A stretch of 64,000 nucleotides of DNA from Acrocarpospora phusangensis (GCF_016862995.1 NZ_BOOA01000039.1:1-64000); one strand, 5' to 3'. Positions 1 through 9,464 are shown, counted from the stretch's first letter. The notes: generated by a model not told the origin, from the sequence alone. A program made the numbers and translations.

Positions 1-34
1 TACGGCTCCCGCGTGGCTTCGCGCGGGAGCCGTA
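1..34. terminator. Strong intergenic hairpin
   Basis: Positions 1-13 and 22-34 are exact reverse complements (13-bp GC-rich stem) around an 8-base loop. No T-run follows on either strand within the window. It probably ends transcription of the gene to the left of the window, or acts in both directions. The bases before position 1 are needed to judge a minus-strand T-tract. Confidence 0.55.
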
Positions 35-38
35 CCGC

Positions 39-563
39 ATGAATACGCCGAGTGAGGCGATGAGTTCAGGTAATGTCCGAACGGTGAAGCTGGCTTCCCG
101 GATCGCCGTAGCTGGAGTCTGTTTCGTCACTCTGACGGGCTGCTCCGAGCAAGCCCAGCCCACTCTGGCGACATCGACGCGCGATCTGGTTCGCGCCGGG
201 GAGGAACTGCTCGCCTCCGAACCGGTCCGGAGCGCGGGACAGTTCCAGATATCCGAGAAAGCCGACAAGGACTCCGGCACCGCCTGCGCCCCCGGCTCAA
301 GACAACGGTTCTTCCGGGCGCAGGGGAACTTCGCCCGGCCGGGACAACAATCACCTGTCACCGCCGCCGGGCTGGTGCGCAGCGGACTCGTCCTGCTGAA
401 GTTCGATCAGATCGTCGACAACCTGGATTTCTTCAGCGACGACCTATCGGTTGTGGTCATGCGCGACCCGCGCACGGCGGTGACGTTCATGGTCGCGGCC
501 CGGACGACCGAGCCGAACATCCTTATCGTCGGAAAGACCGACTGTTTCAAGGCCGAAGAGTAG
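39..563 (+). CDS. Putative secreted lipoprotein, unknown function
   Basis: A 174-residue protein with a lipoprotein-type leader. Basic residues (VKLASR) precede a hydrophobic stretch (IAVAGVCFVTL) and the lipobox LTGC, with the probable lipidated cysteine near residue 35. The mature part is about 140 residues, has two further cysteines near its ends (ACAPGS, KTDCF) that could pair, and matches no family I recognise. The start is uncertain: ATG at 39 has no ribosome binding site, and ATG at 60 or GTG at 85 would give a more normal signal peptide length. It faces away from the WXG100-like pair, so it need not belong with it. Later action of Lgt (encoded in this window) on this protein is inferred. 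Confidence 0.6.
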   Translation: MNTPSEAMSSGNVRTVKLASRIAVAGVCFVTLTGCSEQAQPTLATSTRDLVRAGEELLASEPVRSAGQFQISEKADKDSGTACAPGSRQRFFRAQGNFARPGQQSPVTAAGLVRSGLVLLKFDQIVDNLDFFSDDLSVVVMRDPRTAVTFMVAARTTEPNILIVGKTDCFKAEE

Positions 564-584
564 CTGGCGGACCCGCTCGCCGCG

Positions 585-875
585 TCAGATGGGGGTGCGC
601 GCGGCGGACGTACGGAGCTGTTCCGCTCTGCGGCGGAGGTTCCGCGCGGTGGCCCGGCACGACTCGATGAGCTCATCGAGCCCCCCGTCCAGTTGCTTCG
701 CCTGGTCGGCGAACCTGCTCGCCGCGGGCCCGGTCCAATAGGGTCCGCTCTCGCCTGTGGTCAAGGGGACGCCCTTGAAGACCGACTCGAGTTGGCCAGC
801 GTGAGCTTCCAGCGTCTCGGCGAGAGCCATGTGCTCGGCGGCCCATCGGAGGCTGCGATGCACATGTTCTTCCAT
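585..875 (-). CDS. WXG100-like small protein
   Basis: A 96-residue, mostly helical protein. Two predicted helices flank a central turn with YWTGPAASRF (W near residue 47), which resembles the WxG hairpin of ESAT-6/WXG100 proteins exported by type VII secretion. It lies 4 bp downstream of the 591-residue gene, so the two are probably co-transcribed. No EccC-type ATPase or other ESX component is in the window, so export is an inference from fold only. The C-terminus lacks a clear YxxxD/E export signal. Confidence 0.65.
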   Translation of the reverse strand: MEEHVHRSLRWAAEHMALAETLEAHAGQLESVFKGVPLTTGESGPYWTGPAASRFADQAKQLDGGLDELIESCRATARNLRRRAEQLRTSAARTPI

Positions 876-879
876 GACT

Positions 880-2655
880 TCAGCCTCCCCGGGCCGCGAG
901 GGCCTTTATCAGCGCGGGAGAGAGCCGCCCCGCGAATGCCTGCCTGATCTGGTCGGCGTCCGCCGCGGTGAGCGGCTCCTGCCCATGGGCCTCCAGCGAG
1001 TTCAGCACCGCGTCCACCTCAACGTCGACCAGTTTGCGGGTGACGACCTCGGCCGTGTCCTGGGTCTTCTTGTCGAGGTAGTCCTTGAGGATGTCCGCCA
1101 CCTTCTCCTTCGGCCCGTCGGCTTGGCTCCCGACCGCCGCGCTCGTCAGATCCCCCAAATCCAGCATTGTCGTGACTCGGCCGACGGCGTAGTCGACAGG
1201 GAGCATGGCGGCGTCGCTGACCACGTCGATGAACTCGTCGTCATTGAATTCGGCGTACGCGGAACCGCCCAGGATCAGATTCGACAGCCCGCCAGCCTCA
1301 GCGCTCAGACGGGTGTATTCCGTACGGACCAACGGGTCGGAGCTGAACGGGTGTGCGCGCCCGATGTCCAGATCCCGCACGTGCGCCTGGAAGTCCGCCT
1401 GCAACGTCTTCACGGTGCCGGGGTCCTGCATGAGCGCGCCGACGAAACGGGCGGCCACGTCCACGTCGAGGTTCTTCCACGGGCCGGAGGGCGACACTCC
1501 CAACTCCGGAGAATGGGCATGGACCTGACCGCGTGCCAACTCCCCCAGATATGGCGTCAGGTTCTTGGCCAGCACCTGGTTGAGCGAAGAATTCTCGAAT
1601 GAGGCGTAATGGCCGACGAGTTCCTCCGTGCCGTCGTAGCCGACCCCGTTGATCACATTGATCCAGGCCTGCTCCCGTGTGCCGGCTGATCCCGTCTGGG
1701 GGTCCAGCGCTCGATCCAGGACCATGGCGAGCAGGTCGGCGAAGCCTGGCGTACCGGTGCCCTTGACGAGGTCGGGGCTCAGTAGCTGACCGGCCACCTG
1801 CTTGTGGTCGGCCAGCAGCTTCTGCAGCGACTCCGGGTCGCCGGCGTAGGCGCCGACCACCAGGGCGGTGTTCCAGTCCGGATCGGGGAAGGCGGCAGAG
1901 AAGCCGGCGGTGTGCGAACCGAACTGGCGAATCGCCACCTCGTTGAGGAAGGCTCCGGACGGGCGGGCCAGCGCGACCATCGCCGACAAGGTGGCCGGAT
2001 TGGCGCGGGTCAGCACGTCCTCACGCCACCCGTCCGGAAGACGCCCGGAAGCCTCGGCGGAGGTGAAGGCGACCGCGAGCGTCCCCAGCGACGCCTGCGC
2101 CGCTTGCAACTGTGCCAGAGCAAGGCCCCGGCCTGGTCCGCCGGTGTGGGCGTCCATCCATCGACCGAAGAGGGTCCGCAAGCGGTCAGGGCCGCCCAGC
2201 GCGGCCAGGAAGGCCGCAGCGTAAGCGGGATCGCGCGCGTCGGCGGTGCCACCGGACGTCATCGCCGCCTCCACCGCCGCCCACGCGCTCGGGGTGCCGT
2301 CAGCCAGATGCGCGGCCAGCGCATCAGCGACCGCGGCACCTTCCCGAGTACCCGCAGCAGCCGCCTGCTCCTGGCTGAGGAAGGACACCGACACCCATGT
2401 CAACGCCGGTGAACCGGTGGGCAGAACCTGGCTCAGCACCTGCAGCCGCCACCGAAGGTCCGCCTGCGAATCATGAAAAAACGCCCACGCCCGGTGCATC
2501 GCCGTGACGCCGCCCGTTCCGGCCCAGTCCGCACCCGCCTCGGCGATCGCGGCCTCCAGCCCGGGCCGTAGCCCCGCGAGAACGCTCTTCCCCGACTCCA
2601 GCCGCCGGATCAACGCTTGCACCCCGACTGGGTCCATCCCCATGACCTCGGCCAC
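880..2655 (-). CDS. Large hypothetical protein with WXG-like N-terminus
   Basis: A 591-residue protein. The GTG start is supported by GGGAGG placed 4 bases upstream. Residues 1-80 form a helical region with a WxG-like turn (GADWAGTGG), and the rest is alanine-rich and helical with no recognised catalytic motif. It has no signal peptide. It directly precedes the 96-residue WXG100-like gene, which suggests a partner pair like those of actinobacterial type VII substrates. Without a nuclease, deaminase or ADP-ribosyltransferase signature at the C-terminus I do not call it a polymorphic toxin. Function unknown. Confidence 0.6.
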   Translation of the reverse strand: MAEVMGMDPVGVQALIRRLESGKSVLAGLRPGLEAAIAEAGADWAGTGGVTAMHRAWAFFHDSQADLRWRLQVLSQVLPTGSPALTWVSVSFLSQEQAAAAGTREGAAVADALAAHLADGTPSAWAAVEAAMTSGGTADARDPAYAAAFLAALGGPDRLRTLFGRWMDAHTGGPGRGLALAQLQAAQASLGTLAVAFTSAEASGRLPDGWREDVLTRANPATLSAMVALARPSGAFLNEVAIRQFGSHTAGFSAAFPDPDWNTALVVGAYAGDPESLQKLLADHKQVAGQLLSPDLVKGTGTPGFADLLAMVLDRALDPQTGSAGTREQAWINVINGVGYDGTEELVGHYASFENSSLNQVLAKNLTPYLGELARGQVHAHSPELGVSPSGPWKNLDVDVAARFVGALMQDPGTVKTLQADFQAHVRDLDIGRAHPFSSDPLVRTEYTRLSAEAGGLSNLILGGSAYAEFNDDEFIDVVSDAAMLPVDYAVGRVTTMLDLGDLTSAAVGSQADGPKEKVADILKDYLDKKTQDTAEVVTRKLVDVEVDAVLNSLEAHGQEPLTAADADQIRQAFAGRLSPALIKALAARGG

Positions 2656-2740
2656 AGCGCCTCCCGGTCAGAGCCTAACCAGCCGGGCCGCGCCGGTACG
2701 CCAGACCTACAGCCTGGAACACCAGGTACACAAAGAGTTG

Positions 2741-3334
2741 CTATGGGGCTACATCGGTTAGTTCGTGCCAGAGTTCGGCTATCTGGGGGTCCAGGGCGGA
2801 GAGGGGGCCGTTGTTGTCGATGACGATGTCGGCGATGGCGAGGCGGGCCTCGCGGGTGGCCTGGGCGGCGATTCTGGCTTCGGCGTCTTCGGGGGTCATG
2901 CCGCGGATGGTGGTGAGGCGGGTGAGGCGGGTGGTGTCCTCGGCGTCCACGACGATGACCTTGTCGTACATGGGGGCGAGGTCGTTCTCGGCCAGGAGGG
3001 GGACGTCGTAGACGACGATGGCGTCGGCGGGGGCGGCGTCCTGGAGTTCGGCGACGCGGGCGCCGACCTTGGGGTGCACGATGGCGTTGAGGGCCTTGAG
3101 GCGGCCGGGGTCGGTGAAGACGATGCGGCCGAGGGCTTCGCGGTCGAGGGACCCGTCAGGGCGGAGTACGGCTTCGCCGAAGGTGGCGGTGATCTCGGCC
3201 AGGCCGGGGGTGCCGGGTTCGACGACCTCGCGGGCGATGAGGTCGGCGTCGATGACGAGGGCGCCCTTGGCGGCCAGGCGGCGGGCGACTTCGCTCTTGC
3301 CGGAGCCGATGCCGCCGGTGAGTCCGATCTTCAC
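2741..3334 (-). CDS. coaE: Dephospho-CoA kinase
   Basis: Catalyses the last step of coenzyme A synthesis, ATP-dependent phosphorylation of the ribose 3'-hydroxyl of dephospho-CoA, in the cytoplasm. The N-terminal P-loop GGIGSGKS (residues 7-14) is followed by [16 protein letters not shown], typical of CoaE, and [11 protein letters not shown]. The length of 197 residues is normal for the single-domain enzyme; some actinobacterial CoaE proteins carry a C-terminal GrpB-like extension, absent here. Its ATG overlaps the stop of the upstream acetyltransferase gene by four bases (ATGA), so the two form an operon. Confidence 0.95.
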   Translation of the reverse strand: MKIGLTGGIGSGKSEVARRLAAKGALVIDADLIAREVVEPGTPGLAEITATFGEAVLRPDGSLDREALGRIVFTDPGRLKALNAIVHPKVGARVAELQDAAPADAIVVYDVPLLAENDLAPMYDKVIVVDAEDTTRLTRLTTIRGMTPEDAEARIAAQATREARLAIADIVIDNNGPLSALDPQIAELWHELTDVAP

Positions 3335-3825
3335 GACGGCAGCTTAGCCGGGCGGCGCAGATGCACCAGGGTCATGTGGTCCTGGAGGCGCTCGCGATGC
3401 GTCTCCCGGTAGCCCTGGCGCCGGTAGAGGCGCAGGTTGCCGTCGGAGAGGTGACCGGTGAACAGGTCGAAGGCGTGGACGTCGGGGTACTCGGCCAGGA
3501 CGGCGTCGTGGATCGCGGCCAGCAGGTCCGTGCCGATGCCCTGGCCCTGCCGGTCGGGGGCGACGACCAACCGGCCGACGACGCAGGTGCGTCCGTGCTC
3601 CCCCGGTCCACCCACCTGCCCGCGCACCGCGCCGACGATCCGTCCGGCGTCCCTGGCGGCCAGGACGACGGCGGTCTCCACCACCTTGCTGAGCTGCTCC
3701 AGCGACTCGACCAGCGGAGCGATGAACGGATCCCCATAAAGCTGGGCCTCACTGACATAAGCGGCGCGCTGCAGCGTGAGAATCTCGCCGGCGTCCGCCA
3801 CCCCGGCCCGTTCGATGCTCGCCAT
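3331..3825 (-). CDS. GNAT family N-acetyltransferase
   Basis: A 164-residue single-domain acetyltransferase. Motif A of the GNAT fold is clear: [20 protein letters not shown], with the RQGQGIG acetyl-CoA pyrophosphate loop near residues 92-98. A C-terminal [13 protein letters not shown] matches motif B. The start has AAGGTGG four bases before ATG. The substrate cannot be read from the sequence. It overlaps coaE by four bases, so its transcript probably also serves coaE. Confidence 0.88.
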   Translation of the reverse strand: MASIERAGVADAGEILTLQRAAYVSEAQLYGDPFIAPLVESLEQLSKVVETAVVLAARDAGRIVGAVRGQVGGPGEHGRTCVVGRLVVAPDRQGQGIGTDLLAAIHDAVLAEYPDVHAFDLFTGHLSDGNLRLYRRQGYRETHRERLQDHMTLVHLRRPAKLPS

Positions 3826-3884
3826 CCGGCCACCTTACCGACTGCCCGGGAACCACCGCCCGCCCTGAAGCGATCATGCCGCGG

Positions 3885-3914
3885 AAAACGAAAAGGCCCC
3901 GCCGAAGCGGGGCC
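3885..3914 (-). terminator. Rho-independent terminator of rpsA
   Basis: On the minus strand an 8-bp G+C stem (plus-strand arms 3895-3902 and 3907-3914, loop TTCG) is followed by a T-rich tail TTTTCGTTTT. It lies 15 bp beyond the rpsA stop codon and separates rpsA from the acetyltransferase-coaE operon. Confidence 0.9.
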
Positions 3915-3929
3915 CTTTACGGTGAACAG

Positions 3930-5396
3930 TTAGCTCTGGCCGCCCGCGAGCTTCTCGCGGAGGGCGGCGAGAGCCTCGTCGGAGGCGAGGGCGCCACCGG
4001 TCGAGGCCGCCGGGGCGGGGGTCTCGCCGGAGTAGCTGGACGGGGCGGCCTCGTTCGCCTCGGCCTCTTCGGCGCGGGCCTTCTCGACCTGCGTCTTGTG
4101 AGCCTCGAAGCGGGCCTGGGCCTCGGCGTACTGCCGCTCCCACTCCTCGCGCTGCTTGTCGAAGCCCTCGAGCCACTCGCCGGTCTCGGCGTCGAAGCCC
4201 TCGGGGTAGATGTAGTTGCCCTGGTCGTCGTAGGTCGCCGCCATGCCGTACAGCGTGGGGTCGAACTCGACGTCGACGCCGGCGCCCTCGTTGGCCTGCT
4301 TGAGCGACAGGCTGATGCGGCGACGGTCGAGGTCGATGTCGATGATCTTCACGAAGATCTCGTCGCCGACCTGGACGACCTGCTCGGGGATCTCGACGTG
4401 GCGCTCGGCCAGTTCGGAGATGTGGACCAGGCCCTCGATGCCCTCCTCGACGCGGACGAACGCGCCGAACGGCACCAGCTTGGTGACCCGGCCGGGCACG
4501 ACCTGGCCGATCTGGTGGGTACGGGCGAACTGCTGCCACGGGTCTTCCTGCGTCGCCTTGAGCGAGAGGGAGACGCGCTCGCGCTCCATGTCGACGTCGA
4601 GCACCTCGACGGTGACCTCCTGGCCGACCTCGACGACCTCGGAGGGGTGGTCGATGTGCTTCCAGGACAGCTCGGAGACGTGCACGAGACCGTCGACGCC
4701 GCCGAGGTCCACGAAGGCGCCGAAGTTGACGATCGAGGAGACGACGCCCTTGCGGACCTGACCCTTCTGCAGGGTGTTGAGGAAGGTCTGGCGCACCTCG
4801 GACTGGGTCTGCTCGAGCCAGGCGCGGCGGGAGAGAACCACGTTGTTGCGGTTCTTGTCCAGCTCTATGATCTTCGCTTCGAGCTCGCGCCCCACGTACG
4901 GCTGGAGGTCGCGCACGCGGCGCATCTCCACCAGCGACGCCGGGAGGAAGCCGCGCAGGCCGATGTCGAGGATGAGACCACCCTTGACGACCTCGATGAC
5001 CGTGCCGGTGACGATGCCGTCCTCGTCCTTGATCTTCTCGATCGTGCCCCAGGCGCGCTCGTACTGGGCGCGCTTCTTGGACAGGATCAGACGGCCTTCC
5101 TTGTCCTCCTTCTGGAGAACCAGGGCCTCGACGTGCTCACCCACGGCGACCACGTCGGCCGGGTCCACGTCGTGCTTGATGGAGAGCTCGCGGGAGGGGA
5201 TGACACCCTCGGTCTTGTAGCCGATGTCGAGCAAGACCTCGTCTCGATCGACCTTGACGACTGTGCCTTCAACGATGTCTCCATCGTTGAAGTACTTGAT
5301 GGTCTCGTCGATCGCGGCGAGGAAGGCCTCCTCGGAACCGATGTCGTTGACCGCTACCTGCGGGGTGCTCGAGGTGGCCTCAGTGCTGCTCGTCAT
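3930..5396 (-). CDS. rpsA: 30S ribosomal protein S1
   Basis: A 488-residue RNA-binding protein that helps mRNA dock on the small subunit. Four S1 (OB-fold) repeats are visible, for example GDIVEGTVVKVDRDEVLLDIG near residues 35-55, GTVIEVVKGGLILDIGLRG, GVVSSIVNFGAFVDLGGVDG and GRVTKLVPFGAFVRVEEGIEG. Four repeats is the actinobacterial form, against six in E. coli. A charged, Glu-rich coiled segment (about residues 400-455) and a Ser/Ala/Pro-rich tail follow. ATG at 5396 was chosen because the reading frame upstream is not S1-like and GGAG sits 11 bases before it. It has its own promoter and terminator. Confidence 0.96.
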   Translation of the reverse strand: MTSSTEATSSTPQVAVNDIGSEEAFLAAIDETIKYFNDGDIVEGTVVKVDRDEVLLDIGYKTEGVIPSRELSIKHDVDPADVVAVGEHVEALVLQKEDKEGRLILSKKRAQYERAWGTIEKIKDEDGIVTGTVIEVVKGGLILDIGLRGFLPASLVEMRRVRDLQPYVGRELEAKIIELDKNRNNVVLSRRAWLEQTQSEVRQTFLNTLQKGQVRKGVVSSIVNFGAFVDLGGVDGLVHVSELSWKHIDHPSEVVEVGQEVTVEVLDVDMERERVSLSLKATQEDPWQQFARTHQIGQVVPGRVTKLVPFGAFVRVEEGIEGLVHISELAERHVEIPEQVVQVGDEIFVKIIDIDLDRRRISLSLKQANEGAGVDVEFDPTLYGMAATYDDQGNYIYPEGFDAETGEWLEGFDKQREEWERQYAEAQARFEAHKTQVEKARAEEAEANEAAPSSYSGETPAPAASTGGALASDEALAALREKLAGGQS

Positions 5397-5533
5397 GTGT
5401 GGAATTGCTCCGAACCGGACAGATGTCGTTGTGACCGAAGCGCGGCAGGCCCTGTTTCGTTCAACCAAGGAAGGGATGAGCGAGCGCGAGCCCGCTCCCT
5501 TTGAGGCGCGCGCGAGCCCACAGCGCAGCGATC

Positions 5534-5562
5534 AGCATATGAGACCTGACGGTTCTGGTCAA
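5534..5562 (-). promoter_or_regulatory. Probable rpsA promoter
   Basis: On the minus strand TTGACC (plus positions 5557-5562) and TATGCT (5534-5539) are separated by exactly 17 bases, a near-consensus housekeeping sigma promoter. Transcription would begin near 5527 and give a leader of about 130 bases before rpsA. A long leader is compatible with autogenous control by S1, which is inference. Confidence 0.75.
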
Positions 5563-5583
5563 TCGGAGGGGCACCCGAGTCCC

Positions 5584-6657
5584 TTAGTACTCGATGACCC
5601 TTTTAGGCCGCTTTGAACCTATATCACCATGGCGTTGCTTGGGCAAGGAGAGGCTATCGGGATCGCCGTCGGCGGTGTAGAGCTCCCCTGGGTGCTTCTT
5701 GAACCATTCCAGCCAGTACGTCGAGCACCACTTGCGGCAGTCCCCCGCCGTCCCGTTGGACTGGATGCGCTGGATCGCCCGGCGGTCGAAGTCCTCGTGG
5801 AACGGCGACACCGACGGCTCCGCCCCCGCCAGGAACACCCCGTCGAACTTGTACGACGTCCCGTCCCAGCTCCCCTTCTGCGCCAGGCTCCGCTTCCCCG
5901 GCTGCGACCCGAACGGCAGCGCGAAGGTCGTGGAGGACGGCACGCCGAACTTCTTCAGCAGCCGCTCCTGCCGGACGATCTGCTCCTTGACCTGCTTGGC
6001 CGTCAACCGCCGCAGGTCGGGATGGCCGTAGGAGTGGTTGGCCACCTCGAACCCGTGCTCCAGCAGCCACCGTACGGCCGCGGCCTGCTGGGCCTCGTCG
6101 GTCAGCCCGAACGGCTCCCGGTTGACCCAGAAGGTGGCGACCGGCCGGAAGGACGGGTGTTTGGCGGCCACGTCGTAGATGATGCCGACCGCGGTGTCCT
6201 TCTTCGGCAGGCCGGAGGCGTCCAGCGCGAAGTGGGTCGGGTTGCCGTCGTCGAAGGTCAGCACGACCGGGTGGCTGCCCGCCGGGATGTCGATGGCCCC
6301 GGCCACGAACTCGGCGGCGGTGATCGGCACGAACCCGCGGGTGGCCAGCTTCTCCAGCTCGGCCTTGAGCTGCGCCGGGGTCCGGTCGATGGAGGCCGAG
6401 CGTTTCCGCTGGATCCGGTGGTACATGAGCACCGGCACCTTGCCGAGTTCGTTGGCCTGGACCTTCCTGGCCGACTCGACGGTGGCGGGGACCGGCGCGG
6501 GCAGGGTCGCCACCGGTAATCGGGGCCTCGCCGGCGCCTTGACCCGGCCCGCTCCCCCACTGTCCGCCGAGGGCAGCACGGCGAGCACGACCAGGCCGAT
6601 CGCCACGACGATCACGTTGGCGACGGCGGTCACCCCAGCAAGCTTGCGCACAGTCAT
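5584..6657 (-). CDS. Membrane-anchored polysaccharide deacetylase (CE4)
   Basis: A 357-residue protein with one N-terminal membrane segment (AVANVIVVAIGLVVLAVL) and a Pro/Ala-rich linker, then a NodB-homology domain from about residue 75. The CE4 metal motifs are present: TFDDG (motif 1) and NHSYGHPDL (motif 2, SxxxH). The catalytic domain should lie outside the membrane and remove N-acetyl groups from peptidoglycan or another surface glycan. The start has AGGG four bases before ATG. It lies 74 bp downstream of polA on the same strand. The exact substrate is not determined by sequence. Confidence 0.88.
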   Translation of the reverse strand: MTVRKLAGVTAVANVIVVAIGLVVLAVLPSADSGGAGRVKAPARPRLPVATLPAPVPATVESARKVQANELGKVPVLMYHRIQRKRSASIDRTPAQLKAELEKLATRGFVPITAAEFVAGAIDIPAGSHPVVLTFDDGNPTHFALDASGLPKKDTAVGIIYDVAAKHPSFRPVATFWVNREPFGLTDEAQQAAAVRWLLEHGFEVANHSYGHPDLRRLTAKQVKEQIVRQERLLKKFGVPSSTTFALPFGSQPGKRSLAQKGSWDGTSYKFDGVFLAGAEPSVSPFHEDFDRRAIQRIQSNGTAGDCRKWCSTYWLEWFKKHPGELYTADGDPDSLSLPKQRHGDIGSKRPKRVIEY

Positions 6658-6731
6658 CCGACCCTAGCGCGCGCCGGAGAACACTCGGTATCAATCCCCG
6701 ATATCCCCCATGCCCGCCTCCGGGCCCAGCG

Positions 6732-9413
6732 TCAGTGGCCCGCGTCCTCCCAGGTGGTGCCGATCCCGACCGAGACGTCCAGCGGCACCCGCAGCCGGTA
6801 GGCGCCGCGCATGCGCTCGACCACGACCTCGCGCAGCGCGTCCAGCTCGCCCGGCGCGACCTCGAAGACGAGCTCGTCGTGGACCTGGAGCAGCATCCGG
6901 GACCGCATGCCCTCGATGGCCCGCTGCACGCTGAGCATGGCGACCTTGATGATGTCGGCCGCCGAGCCCTGGATGGGGGCGTTCAGCGCCATCCGCTCGG
7001 CCATCTCCCGGCGCTGCCGGTTGTCGCTGGTGAGGTCGGGCAGGTAGCGGCGGCGGCCGAGGATGGTCTCGGTGTAGCCGTCCTTGCGGGCCTGGGCGAC
7101 GATGGCCTCCAGGTAGTCGCGGACCCCGCCGAACTCCTCGAAGTAGCCGTCCTTGAGCGCGCGCGCCTCGGCCACCGGGATGTTCAGCTGCCCGGACAGC
7201 CCGAAGTCGGACAACCCGTACGCCAAGCCGTAGTTCATGGCCTTGATCTTGGCGCGCATCTCGCCGGTGACGTTCTCCGGAGTGACGTCGAAGACCTTGG
7301 CGGCGGTGGCCAGGTGGAAGTCGTGGCCGGACTCGAACGCCTCGATCAGGGACGCGTCGCCGGACAGGTCGGCCATGATGCGCAGCTCGATCTGGCTGTA
7401 GTCGGCGGTGAGCAGCGTCTCGTAACCGGCGCCGACGACGAAGCCCTTGCGGATGCGGCGGCCCTCGGCGGTCCTGATCGGGATGTTCTGCAGGTTGGGC
7501 TTCTCGCTGGAGAGCCGGCCGGTGGCGGCCACGATCTGGTTGAACGTGGTGTGGATGCGGCCGTCGTCGCCGATCTCCTTGATCAGGCCCTCCACCGTGG
7601 TGCGCAGCTTCTGCTGGTCCCGATGCCTGAGCATGATCGTCGGCAGCTCGTGCTCGGTCTGCCCGGCCAGCCAGACCAGGGCGTCGGCGTCCGTGGTGTA
7701 GCCGGTCTTGGTCTTCTTGGTCTTGGGCAGGTTGAGCTTGACGAACAGGATCTCCTGCAGCTGCTTGGGCGAGCCCAGGTTGAACTGCTCGCCCACCGAG
7801 CCGTGCGCGGCCTCGGTGGCCTGTTTGACGGCGGCGGCGAACTCGGCCTCCAGGGCCGCGAAGTACTCCCGGTCGGCGGCGATGCCGGCCTGCTCCACCT
7901 CGGCCAGGACCCGGACCAGCGGCAGCTCCACGTCGGTCACCAGGCTGGTGCCGCCGCGCTCGGACAGGAAGCTCTCCAGCGCGATGGCCAGGTCGCGGAC
8001 GGCCAGCGCGCGCACGCCCAGCTCCTGGGCGGCGGTGTCGTCCTCCTCGAACAGGCTGGTCTGGCCGTTGCCCTCGGTCTCGGCCTTCAGCTCGCGGTGC
8101 AGGTAGCGCAGGACCAGGTCGTCCAGCGGGAAGCTGCGCTGGCCGGGCAGGGCCAGGTAGGCGGCCAGCGCCGTATCGCAGGTCAGGCCGCGCAGGTCGA
8201 GCCCGTGCGCCCACAGGGCCAGCAGCGGGCCCTTGGCGTCGTGCACGGTCTTGGGCTTGCTCTCGTCGGCCAGCCAGGCGGCCAGGGCCTGCTCGTCCTC
8301 CGGGGTGAGCCCGGTCGGGTCCAGGTAGGCCGCCGAGTCGTCCGGGGAGGCGATGGCGATGCCGTCCAGGCGGCCGGTGCCGCTGCCGTACGCCCCGCGG
8401 AAGGCGAGGCCGGCGCGGCCCTCGGGGAGGGCGGCCAGCCAGGCGGCGACCTCGCCGGGGGCCAGGGTGGTGACCTCGACGTGGACCGCGCCCTCGATCT
8501 CCGGCTCGGCCGTGCCCAGGGTCTTGAACAGGCGCTCGCGCAGCTCGCCGCGGATCTGCAGCGAGTCCAGCAGTTCGTTGATCTTCTCGCGGTCCCACTG
8601 GCCCATGGTCAGCTCGGCGGGACGCACGTCCAGGGCCACGTCGCGCTTGAGCTCGGTCAGCATGCGGTTGTGGATGACCTGGCCGAGGTGCTCCCTGAGC
8701 ACGCCGCCGGCCTTGCCCTTGACCTCGTCGGCCCGCCTGACCAGCTCGTCCAGCGAGCCGAACTCGGCGACCCACTTGATCGCGGTCTTCTCGCCCACGC
8801 CTGGCATGCTGGGCAGGTTGTCGCTGGGGTCGCCGCGCAGCGCCGCGAAGTCGGGATACTGCCGCGGGCTCAGCCCGTACTTCTCCCGGACGGCGTCGGG
8901 GGTGAAGCGGGTCATGTCGCTGATGCCGCGGCGGGTCATCAGGACCGTGATCCGGTCGTTCACCAGCTGGAGCGCGTCGCGGTCGCCGGTGACGATCAGC
9001 ACGTCCATGTCCTCGGCGCCGGCCTGGTCGGCCAGGGTGGCGATGAGGTCGTCGGCCTCGAAGCCGGGCAGCGACAGGCGCGGGATGCGCAGGGCGTCGA
9101 GGAGTTCGAAGATGAGCTGGACCTGGCCGCGGAAGTCCTCGGGGGTCTCCGAGCGGTTCGCCTTGTACGCGGCGAACGCCTCGTGCCGGAAGGTCGGCTC
9201 GCTGCGGTCGAAGCAGACCACGATGTGCGTCGGCCGCTCGTCGCGCATGATGTTGGTCAGCATGGACGTGAAGCCATACACCGCCTCGGTGTGCTGGCCG
9301 TCGGTCGTCATGAGGTTGGCGTCCTTCAGCGCGTAGAACGCCCGGTAGGCCAGCGAGTGCCCGTCTAGGAGCAGGAGACGGGGACGGGTGGGGGTGGCTT
9401 CGTTCTTCGGCAC
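6732..9413 (-). CDS. polA: DNA polymerase I
   Basis: An 893-residue repair and lagging-strand polymerase. Residues 1-310 are the 5'-3' exonuclease domain (LLLDGHSLAYRAF; GFEADDLIATLA; TGDRDALQLV). The central domain has the 3'-5' exonuclease fold, but the acidic metal ligands of motifs I-III are not seen (for example VHDAKGPLL where the KYD-type aspartate would be), so proofreading is probably absent, as in other actinobacterial PolA. Polymerase motifs A (DYSQIELR), B (KAMNYGLAYG) and C (QVHDELVFE) are intact. The start is GTG, six bases after a TAGGCT box with no ribosome binding site. Confidence 0.97.
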   Translation of the reverse strand: MPKNEATPTRPRLLLLDGHSLAYRAFYALKDANLMTTDGQHTEAVYGFTSMLTNIMRDERPTHIVVCFDRSEPTFRHEAFAAYKANRSETPEDFRGQVQLIFELLDALRIPRLSLPGFEADDLIATLADQAGAEDMDVLIVTGDRDALQLVNDRITVLMTRRGISDMTRFTPDAVREKYGLSPRQYPDFAALRGDPSDNLPSMPGVGEKTAIKWVAEFGSLDELVRRADEVKGKAGGVLREHLGQVIHNRMLTELKRDVALDVRPAELTMGQWDREKINELLDSLQIRGELRERLFKTLGTAEPEIEGAVHVEVTTLAPGEVAAWLAALPEGRAGLAFRGAYGSGTGRLDGIAIASPDDSAAYLDPTGLTPEDEQALAAWLADESKPKTVHDAKGPLLALWAHGLDLRGLTCDTALAAYLALPGQRSFPLDDLVLRYLHRELKAETEGNGQTSLFEEDDTAAQELGVRALAVRDLAIALESFLSERGGTSLVTDVELPLVRVLAEVEQAGIAADREYFAALEAEFAAAVKQATEAAHGSVGEQFNLGSPKQLQEILFVKLNLPKTKKTKTGYTTDADALVWLAGQTEHELPTIMLRHRDQQKLRTTVEGLIKEIGDDGRIHTTFNQIVAATGRLSSEKPNLQNIPIRTAEGRRIRKGFVVGAGYETLLTADYSQIELRIMADLSGDASLIEAFESGHDFHLATAAKVFDVTPENVTGEMRAKIKAMNYGLAYGLSDFGLSGQLNIPVAEARALKDGYFEEFGGVRDYLEAIVAQARKDGYTETILGRRRYLPDLTSDNRQRREMAERMALNAPIQGSAADIIKVAMLSVQRAIEGMRSRMLLQVHDELVFEVAPGELDALREVVVERMRGAYRLRVPLDVSVGIGTTWEDAGH

Positions 9414-9425
9414 ACCCGCAGCCTA
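9414..9425 (-). promoter_or_regulatory. -10 box of a probably leaderless polA transcript
   Basis: On the minus strand TAGGCT (plus 9420-9425) is followed by six bases and the polA GTG. Such spacing places the transcription start at the start codon itself. No convincing -35 element was found. The only 51 bp between polA and the divergent thioesterase gene must hold both promoters. Confidence 0.55.
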
Positions 9426-9464
9426 GTCTGCCCCTACGACAGAAAACCTGCGGAAGGAAGAGCC

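Noticed and set aside
39-563. Immunity protein for the WXG100-like pair
   Set aside because: It is a lipoprotein on the opposite strand, and no toxin domain is visible in the neighbouring genes.
6735-9368. Plus-strand frame opposite polA
   Set aside because: Shadow frame; polA motifs on the minus strand are complete.
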